Source: Caldisericia bacterium
GTDB taxonomy: Bacteria > Caldisericota > Caldisericia > UBA6126 > JAGPKI01
Assembly (NCBI GenBank): GCA_018054005.1
Contig: JAGPKI010000012.1
Coordinates: 1-21,787, forward strand
Reading direction: 5' to 3'
Length of the DNA: 21,787 nt
Of this stretch, positions 16,292 to 21,787 are shown in pieces. The position numbers and the translations under genes are program-made. A model generated the notes under the pieces. That model was not told where the DNA came from, did no database searches, and saw only the letters and a program-made list of their open reading frames with translations. The first letter of the stretch is position 1, and each line of letters begins with the position of its first letter.

Positions 16292-16584
16292 AAAAAATTA
16301 CATTTTGTTGTTGCGCAAAAATTATTTAAGAAGTATTAACTCAAATTAGAAGTAAGTAGTTTTTCTCTCACACAAATTAAGCAAATCCCACCTTAGTGGA
16401 ACTTGCTATCAGATTCAGTAAGAATATATCTTTCGCCATAAGTGTGGTGATAAAGAATTTTCATATTTAAGGCTTTATAAAATCTTGATTATCTAATTAA
16501 TTTTACATTTTTCCCTAATTTGCTTAAATAAAATCATTGCTCATATAAGAAAATATATTTAGCAGTTGCTTTTTGGAGGTTTGA
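16292..16584. other. 293-bp leader region with two hairpins
   Basis: No gene is visible. At 16380-16407, AGCAA/TTGCT and CCAC/GTGG stems enclose an internal loop and a CTTA loop. At 16433-16450, TCGCCA/TGGTGA (one G-U) encloses a six-base loop. Neither is followed by a T-run. They lie between the rubrerythrin-like gene and the promoter candidate of the MFS exporter, so they may be a terminator region or a structured leader. Confidence 0.4.
16520..16549 (+). promoter_or_regulatory. Possible promoter of the MFS exporter
   Basis: TTGCTT (16520-16525), 18-nt spacer, TATAAG (16544-16549). The predicted start is near 16556, followed by GGAGG at 16575-16579. The -35 is poor. Confidence 0.35.
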
Positions 16585-17898
16585 TTGACATTCCGTAAAG
16601 GACTAAATGGATTTATCTTTCTAACAATTGGACAGCTTATTTCAATGATAGGTTCCTCTATGACTCAATTTGGATTAGCAATTTGGATTTGGAAAATAAC
16701 TGGCAAAGCAACACCATATAGTTATATTGCAGTATTTTTTATGATTCCAAATTTAATATTCTCACCAATAGCAGGTGCTTTTGTTGATAGATTGCCTAAA
16801 AAATGGGTTTTAATTATACCTGATATTTCATCAGGAATAATAACAGTAATTACAATGATCCTTTTTATTTCATCTAAATTATCATTACCTTTCCTATATG
16901 CTGGAGCATTTTTATCTGGTTTATTCAATTCACTACAATGGCCAGCATATTCTGTTACTATGAGCTTAATGGTTGATAAAAAAGATTTAGGAAGAGCAAA
17001 CGGTTTTTACTCGATATGTGAAACTGCACCAGCTTTAATTTCCCCTATATTGGCAGGTTTCTTGCTTTCAATCATTGGCTTAAATGGTATTTTCTTAATT
17101 GACATAGCAACTTTTATTATAGCTATTTTTATAGTAATTATAGTTTGTATTCCAGATATTGTTTTCAATGAGAACACGATTGAATCAAAGAAACAAAACA
17201 TTATTAAAGATTCATTATTTGGTTTTTCTTATATCTTTCAAAGAAAAGCTTTATTTGCTTTATTGTCAATTTTTTTAATGATAAATTTCTTTAGTGGTTT
17301 TTCTAATGCTCTTCTTGCACCAATGATCCTTGCTAAAACTAATAATAATTCAGTTTTCTTAGGTATTATACAATCAAGTTTTGGAATAGGTGGAATCATC
17401 GGTGGACTATTAATGACTTTCTGGGGCGGTACGAGAAAAAAGATAGTTAGCTTATTGATAGGTATGATGTTTTCAGGAATTGGCCAGATATTATTAGGTC
17501 TTTCTAAAGCTCTACCTTTTTATGTAATTTCGATATTAATTATATCGATAGCAACAATAGTTACAAATGCTTCCAGTCAATCTATATGGCAATCAAAAGT
17601 GCCTCATCATTTACAGGGTAGAGTATTCTCAGCAAGAAGATTTATCGCTCAATTTGTTGGAACTATACCAATGGCTATCAGTGGTCCGTTGGTCGATAAA
17701 TATTTAACTCCTTTGTTTTCAAAATTTACAACTTTATCAAATATCTTTGGTAATGGTAAGGGGGGTGCTATAGCACTTTTGGCTTCATCGGGAGGCTTTC
17801 TAACTATCATTATTGTTATTGTATCCTTACTTTCTCCGGTTGTCATGAATGTTGAAAAATCTAATACAGACAGTTATATTGAAAGTGGGCGTTATTAA
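16585..17898 (+). CDS. MFS efflux transporter (MefA/MFS_3-like)
   Basis: 437 residues with about 12 membrane segments. The N-terminus 'FIFLTIGQLISMIGSSMTQFG' and motif A (GAFVDRLPKKW, residues 64-74) resemble the macrolide-efflux/EntS-like MFS_3 group. Typical internal features include 'NSLQWPAYSVTMSLMV' and 'QSKVPHHLQGRVFSARRF'. It probably exports a drug or other small molecule; the substrate is unknown. The start is TTG 16585, chosen because GGAGG (16575-16579) stands 5 nt upstream and the protein begins in the usual place. It is followed by a broken regulator and the restriction-modification genes on the same strand, but shows no functional link to them. Confidence 0.9.
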   Translation: MTFRKGLNGFIFLTIGQLISMIGSSMTQFGLAIWIWKITGKATPYSYIAVFFMIPNLIFSPIAGAFVDRLPKKWVLIIPDISSGIITVITMILFISSKLSLPFLYAGAFLSGLFNSLQWPAYSVTMSLMVDKKDLGRANGFYSICETAPALISPILAGFLLSIIGLNGIFLIDIATFIIAIFIVIIVCIPDIVFNENTIESKKQNIIKDSLFGFSYIFQRKALFALLSIFLMINFFSGFSNALLAPMILAKTNNNSVFLGIIQSSFGIGGIIGGLLMTFWGGTRKKIVSLLIGMMFSGIGQILLGLSKALPFYVISILIISIATIVTNASSQSIWQSKVPHHLQGRVFSARRFIAQFVGTIPMAISGPLVDKYLTPLFSKFTTLSNIFGNGKGGAIALLASSGGFLTIIIVIVSLLSPVVMNVEKSNTDSYIESGRY

Positions 17899-17910
17899 TG
17901 TTACAATAAC
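17891..17910. promoter_or_regulatory. Small inverted repeat upstream of the broken regulator
   Basis: GTTATT (17891-17896), 8-nt spacer, AATAAC (17905-17910), overlapping the exporter stop codon. The position would suit an operator for the regulator remnant or a weak terminator. The repeat is short and A+T-rich, so it may be chance. Confidence 0.2.
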
Positions 17911-17932
17911 TTACTATCAAATTATTGAAAAT

Positions 17933-18138
17933 ATGGCAAGTGAAAACAATATTGTAGAAAATAAAAAGAAATACCGCTCAAGGTAATGTTTATCACAGGA
18001 AGATTTTGCTAAAAAATCTGGCGTCAAATACACTACTCTAATCAAAATCGAGAGCGGAGTTAACAAAAACCTTCTGTTTTGGTAAATGCTAAAATTGCCC
18101 AGTTGTTGGGAGTATATATCGAGGTGTTAATAAAATAA
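17933..18138 (+). pseudogene. Broken XRE/Cro-type regulator (possible R-M controller protein)
   Basis: The frame from ATG 17933 encodes KKYRSR, an in-frame TAA at 17984-17986, then CLSQEDFAKKSGVKYTTLIK and IESGVN, the recognisable core of an HTH_3 domain. Known family members read Q-G or similar where TAA-TGT stands, so a CAA-to-TAA change is likely. After 18070 the protein continues only one frame over, as SVLVNAKIAQLLGVYIEVLI, ending at TAA 18136-18138, so one base has been lost near 18071-18072. The restored protein would be about 68 residues, the size of a C-protein or small XRE regulator. It ends 1 nt before the methyltransferase ATG. C proteins commonly sit upstream of type II R-M genes and control them; that role is inferred here. 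Sequencing error could explain one lesion but less easily both. Confidence 0.85.
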
Positions 18139-18139
18139 T

Positions 18140-19552
18140 ATGAACAGAGCTATTTTGAGCAAACAAATAAATGAAGAGTTAATCGCCAAGCTTAAAAACG
18201 ACCCAAAAGCTTTCTCGTCTTTTTTACAAAACCAAAATGACGGAGTCATTATTTTTGTTTTAGAAAAACTTGGTAGATTAGAAAATGGTTATAGTAAAGA
18301 GACATTACAAAATTTACTAAATCACTCAAATGAAAATATTAGAGCTTTATCAATAAAAAATTTAGCAAAAATAGAAGATATTAACCTTTTACATACTTTT
18401 ATTAAATTCGCAAGCACTGATGAAAGTACAATTGTAAGGAGAGAAGCGGTTTCTGCCATAGGGAGACTCAGAAACGAGAAAGTCATTCCTGTCTTAATTA
18501 ATTTTTTGAAAGATAAAGATCCAAAGGTTGTAATGCAAGCGATAAGAGGGTTGCTTATATTTTCTTACAACTCAAACGTAAAGAATGAATTAAAAAAATT
18601 GCTAAATCACCCTAACGAGTTAATCAGAGAGGTTATTAATAAAGAAATCAACGGAGTTCAATACCAATCAAAGAGTCAACAAACACATGACGAATCCCCC
18701 GAGTTTTTAAAAAATACTGTGGTTCATGGAGATGTACAAGAAATAATAAAATATGTACCGGATGAATCCATTCATTTAACTTTTACATCTCCACCTTATT
18801 ACAATGCAAGGGATTATTCGATTTATCAAAGCTATGATGAGTATTTAAATTTTTTAGAACAAGTTTTTAAAGAAGTTCATCGCGTTACTAAAGAAGGTAG
18901 GTTTTTCGTCCTCAATACATCGCCAATTATTATTCCAAGAATTAGCCGACAACACGCTAGTAAAAGGTATCCTATACCATATGACATACATCCATTGTTA
19001 ATAAAAATGGGGTGGGAATTTATTGATGATATTGTATGGGTTAAACCAGAAGCAAGTGTAAAAAATAGGAATGCGGGATTTTTACAACACAGAAAGCCAT
19101 TGGCATATAAACCAAATGCTGTTACTGAAATGTTAATGGTTTATCGCAAGAAAACTGATAAATTGATTGATTGGAATATAAGCCAATACAGCTGGGATAA
19201 GGTTAAAAATAGTAAAGTACTTGAAGAATACGAAACTACAAATGTTTGGCGTATAGATCCAACATTTGATAAAATTCATACTGCTGTTTTTCCACTCGAA
19301 CTTTGCAACAGAGTTATTAAATTTTATTCTTTTGTGGGGGATTTGATCTTCGATCCATTTGCGGGCAGCGGAACATTAGGTAGAGCAGCGTTAAATCTAA
19401 ATAGAAATTTTTTCTTAACAGAAAAAGAAGCTAAATACATAAATAGAATTAAAGAGGAATTATTTATAGGAGGCAATTTATTTAATCAAGCAGGCCAACC
19501 AAAATTTGTTAGCTTTCAAGAATTTATTACTTTAACAAAGAGAGATATATGA
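18140..19552 (+). CDS. DNA methyltransferase (N4-cytosine type) with N-terminal HEAT repeats
   Basis: 470 residues, two parts. Residues about 50-170 are HEAT-like helix pairs, for example 'STIVRREAVSAIGRLRNEKV' and 'DPKVVMQAIRGLLIF'. Residues about 190-450 are a SAM-dependent amino-methyltransferase: catalytic motif IV is TSPPYYNARDY (Ser217-Pro-Pro-Tyr220), and motif I, DPFAGSGTLG (from Asp405), lies C-terminal to it. This is the permuted beta-type order, and SPPY is usual for N4-cytosine enzymes. The region between should hold the target-recognition part. The role is to protect host DNA from the endonuclease encoded next, which it overlaps by ATGA. There is no good Shine-Dalgarno; translation may once have been coupled to the broken regulator just upstream. 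The HEAT part might aid DNA binding or partner contact. Confidence 0.93.
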   Translation: MNRAILSKQINEELIAKLKNDPKAFSSFLQNQNDGVIIFVLEKLGRLENGYSKETLQNLLNHSNENIRALSIKNLAKIEDINLLHTFIKFASTDESTIVRREAVSAIGRLRNEKVIPVLINFLKDKDPKVVMQAIRGLLIFSYNSNVKNELKKLLNHPNELIREVINKEINGVQYQSKSQQTHDESPEFLKNTVVHGDVQEIIKYVPDESIHLTFTSPPYYNARDYSIYQSYDEYLNFLEQVFKEVHRVTKEGRFFVLNTSPIIIPRISRQHASKRYPIPYDIHPLLIKMGWEFIDDIVWVKPEASVKNRNAGFLQHRKPLAYKPNAVTEMLMVYRKKTDKLIDWNISQYSWDKVKNSKVLEEYETTNVWRIDPTFDKIHTAVFPLELCNRVIKFYSFVGDLIFDPFAGSGTLGRAALNLNRNFFLTEKEAKYINRIKEELFIGGNLFNQAGQPKFVSFQEFITLTKRDI

Positions 19553-20463
19553 CAATAACAGAACAGGTTGCAAAAAATATAATTAGGAAATTATTAAAAG
19601 GAGAAGACTACAGAATAGAGGTAGTTACTTTAATTAATGCCGAATTTTTGCAGTTTGCGATAGATTTCTTTAAAAAAATCGTTGATGCAAAATTAAATAG
19701 CCAAAATATAACCGTTGACTGGTATAAAAAAGAATTTCTTAATCCAGAATTACCAGCAAGAGATATCGCAATTAATGCTGGATTAAACAAAAAAACCATT
19801 CATAATATGTTTAATTCCTCAACTAAGGAAATAGTTATAAATGCGTCTAATGAACATTATGACTCTTTGTATGAAACAATTAAGAATCTTGTAGAAACAG
19901 AACATGATCTTGATCTCACATTAACCATTAAATTTAAGGGGGTAAGTGTTGATTTAAATGTAAGTGAGAGTTTGATAGTAATAAATACGCTTGCAGTAAA
20001 ACGGGCAGAGTTAAGAGGTGGCTTATGGAGTACTTCTGGTAAAAGGGTAGAAAAACCACTTATGCAAACATTGTGCAAATTGTACGATGTGCCCGAGAGC
20101 AATTATGCTGTAAAAATTAAAGGTAAAATCATAGGAGATGCAGGCTTTGAGAGAGAGGTTGACTTTTACTTAGTTGAAGGTAAAAACCAATACAAGTGCG
20201 AAGTTAAATTAATGGGAAGAGGTAATCCAGAAAGTGCCGATGCTGTTATAGCAAGAGATAGCAAGGTATTTGTAGCGGATAAACTTTCAGAAACAAATAA
20301 GAGACAACTTGATAGCTTAGGTATTGAATGGGTTGAATTAAGAAGTAATGGCGGATTTCAAAGATTTTCGGTTGCGCTTGACCATTTAAAAATTCCGCAT
20401 TGTAAATTACCGAGAAATGTGGATCAAAAACTGGAAACAACTTTCAGAAAAATTTTTAAATAA
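19549..20463 (+). CDS. Type II restriction endonuclease, probably CfrBI family
   Basis: 304 residues. The C-terminal half shows a PD-(D/E)XK nuclease core: Asp205 in REVDFYL, then Glu218-Val-Lys220 in KCEVKLMGRGNPESADAVIA. Residues 72-91 (DIAINAGLNKKTIHNMF) look like a helix-turn-helix. The segments 'SESLIVINTLAVKRAELRGG' and 'VFVADKLSETNKRQLDSLG' match my memory of CfrBI-family endonucleases, whose founder cuts CCWWGG beside an N4-cytosine methyltransferase. Its start overlaps the methyltransferase stop (ATGA), giving coupled expression. The frame is intact with all apparent catalytic residues, so it may be active. The nuclease assignment is strong; family and especially cut site are inference. 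Confidence 0.85.
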   Translation: MTITEQVAKNIIRKLLKGEDYRIEVVTLINAEFLQFAIDFFKKIVDAKLNSQNITVDWYKKEFLNPELPARDIAINAGLNKKTIHNMFNSSTKEIVINASNEHYDSLYETIKNLVETEHDLDLTLTIKFKGVSVDLNVSESLIVINTLAVKRAELRGGLWSTSGKRVEKPLMQTLCKLYDVPESNYAVKIKGKIIGDAGFEREVDFYLVEGKNQYKCEVKLMGRGNPESADAVIARDSKVFVADKLSETNKRQLDSLGIEWVELRSNGGFQRFSVALDHLKIPHCKLPRNVDQKLETTFRKIFK

Positions 20464-20576
20464 AAAATATCGTGATTTAGCAAAACGAAGAATAAAACAA
20501 TTTTTATAGGAATAAATGACTTTGTTTCAAAATAAATGAGGCGATAATTACGTTACCATTCAAAAGTTAGGACACT

Positions 20577-21024
20577 ATGAGCAACGATAAAAAAGAGGTA
20601 AGAAGAAATGAAAGCAAACTTTCTTATCATAAACAATTTAAAAAAGAATTAAAGCCCCCACTATTACAAATAAATTTGACACCTTCGTCCTGGGTTGACG
20701 AACGCTTACCAGAAATGCTGTGGGCGGTTTTAGTAATCGAAAATATAGAAAGGAAAATCGCTCTCAATTTTTTAGGTATATTGCAGATTTTGTATCTAAA
20801 AATCAAGATTGTTATGATGTGATATTAACTGGAATAAGCAAATTCGCCGAAGATAAGAGGAAAGAATTTATTCGAATAGCAACAAGCTGGTCCGACGAGA
20901 TAAAAACCACCTTGCGCTCTTTACTTTTTTTCCTGACTTACCGAAATTCAGCGATTGGAAAAACTTTTTAGATAAACTCATCTTTGCCAACTATAATAAA
21001 TGTAAATTAAGTATTAATCAATAA
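20577..21024 (+). pseudogene. Small unknown protein gene broken by two 1-nt losses in T-runs
   Basis: Three consecutive frames together give one protein of about 149 residues: MSNDKKEVRRNESKLSYHKQ at the start, then LTPSSWVDERLPEMLWAVLV, ERKIALNFFRYIADFVSKN, CYDVILTGISKFAEDKRKEF, SWSDEIKTTLRSLLFFPDLP, and FSDWKNFLDKLIFANYNKC near the stop at 21022-21024. The frame changes at the T6 run near 20768-20773 and the T7 run near 20925-20931; one added T in each restores a continuous reading frame. The family is not recognised, and no signal or membrane segment is present. It lies 113 bp after the endonuclease gene. Either a decayed passenger gene of the island or two homopolymer sequencing errors. 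Confidence 0.7.
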
Positions 21025-21081
21025 CTGATAGTATTTTTATGTTGTGAGGTATCCACTACAAATTTTTGGATAAAAGTAAAA

Positions 21082-21787
21082 TTAGATTACTATTAATCTC
21101 TTTGGATATTGCATTTTAAACTTCTTTATAAGTAGTTTTGTTTCTTCTTTTAATTCTGTTCTTATAAGATATTGTTCTGAATTTGTCTTCAGTTTAATTA
21201 GTTTTAAAGAACTCGCTGCATTGCTTATTCTTCTTCTGCTCCAATCACTACCTAAGAGGTTTTCTAATACTCTTTCACTATACAGAGCAAGAAATACAAG
21301 AGCAATATGAGCTTTTATTCTTCTTTCCTTATAATGATATACTGGTCTTATCTTGAAGAATGTTTTCATTGCTTCAAAGCTATCTTCTATTTTCGACAGC
21401 TCCTTGTATTTTTCTGCATCCTCTTCTGTTTTTAGCTCAGTATTTGTTAAAATTACCCATTTCCCATCATATTCTTCAAGCTCTTTAATCTTTTCGGAAT
21501 TGATTGAGATTCTTCCTGATTCAAGTTTAATAAGCTTTCTTACTTCTCTATTAGAGATGAAGTTTTTACATTGGTTGTGGAAGAAGGTGCTCAATTAATT
21601 TACTCCTTTTTTCTTTTTCATGTATTACCTCTTCAGGGTTAAAGCAAACAAGACAATCTATAAAATACACTAAAAGTACATAATCGTTAAATCTATTAAC
21701 AGGTGGATAGTTGTTCGCTTTGATATTTCGCCTTTTATCCACTGCCGTATTTAGATTTTTAGCAACCATACAACCTCACATTTAACA
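21082..21787 (-). mobile_element. Decayed IS1634/IS4-like transposase, C-terminal part
   Basis: Two minus-strand frames make up one transposase tail. 21769 to about 21570 encodes 'MVAKNL...CFNPEEVIHEKEKRSKLIEHLL', and 21594-21082 encodes 'FISNREVRKLIKLESG', 'YDGKWVILTNTELKTEED', and 'ELSKIEDSFEAMKTFFKIRP' followed by VYHYKERRIKAHIALVFLAL. The IEDSFEAMK stretch carries the third acidic residue of the DDE triad, and RPVYHxxERRIxAH is typical of IS1634-like proteins. The frames are joined only by an indel near 21570-21590, and the upstream frame has a TGA (complement of 21776-21778) where coding should continue. The catalytic Asp residues lie to the right of the window or are lost. It looks non-functional. 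Confidence 0.8.

Noticed and set aside
21566..21600. Programmed ribosomal frameshift in the transposase
   Set aside because: There is no slippery heptamer before the stop, and the upstream part also has a TGA in frame, so decay is the simpler reading.
21043..21780. TGTGAGGT at 21043-21050 and its inverse at 21773-21780 as insertion-sequence ends
   Set aside because: The right-hand copy lies inside transposase coding sequence, and an 8-bp match is weak; true ends cannot be placed.

Overview
The window is A+T-rich bacterial chromosome (about one-third G+C by eye). Shine-Dalgarno sites are strong before many genes, and TTG or GTG starts are frequent. Housekeeping genes (dnaG, rpoD, rplY, tRNA-Val) are mixed with secreted proteins carrying copper-amine-oxidase-type stalk domains. 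That mix suits a low-GC, possibly thermophilic anaerobe of the Caldisericota/Atribacterota/Clostridia kind. The sequence alone does not settle the taxon.

Layout, left to right. (1) 1-6356: the truncated 3' part of a large exported transglutaminase-like/stalk-domain protein, a second exported propeller-like/stalk-domain protein, and an MFS transporter starting 3 nt after it, all on +. (2) 6310-7314: an AEC-family permease on - whose 3' end overlaps the MFS gene by 47 bp. (3) 7315-8571: a gene-free stretch with a mosaic of short palindromic repeats built from GTCAT/ATGAC-ended modules; a matching inverted composite copy lies at 11421-11523. (4) 8572-11410: dnaG overlapping rpoD, the classical primase-sigma pair. 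(5) 11535-12353: a helical-repeat protein on -, with an excellent extended -10 promoter so close to its ATG that its mRNA should be leaderless; then tRNA-Val(GAC). (6) 12772-14051: a Pro/Gln-rich single-pass membrane protein overlapping a lipoprotein gene that contains a perfect 17-bp inverted repeat. (7) 14301-16291: ribosomal protein L25, a class II aldolase and a rubrerythrin-like diiron protein. (8) 16585-17898: an MFS exporter behind a 293-bp leader with hairpins.

(9) 17933-21787 is accessory DNA. It holds a broken XRE-type regulator (one nonsense change, one 1-nt deletion), a HEAT-repeat/N4-cytosine-type DNA methyltransferase fusion, a PD-(D/E)XK endonuclease of probable CfrBI family overlapping it by ATGA, a small unknown gene broken by two 1-nt losses in T-runs, and the decayed 3' part of an IS1634/IS4-like transposase running off the right edge. 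Together this is a type II restriction-modification cassette that kept intact enzymes but appears to have lost its controller, next to degenerating mobile DNA. It is the most interesting unit in the window. The restriction and methylation pair is recognisable; the unusual parts are the N-terminal HEAT module and the wrecked regulator.
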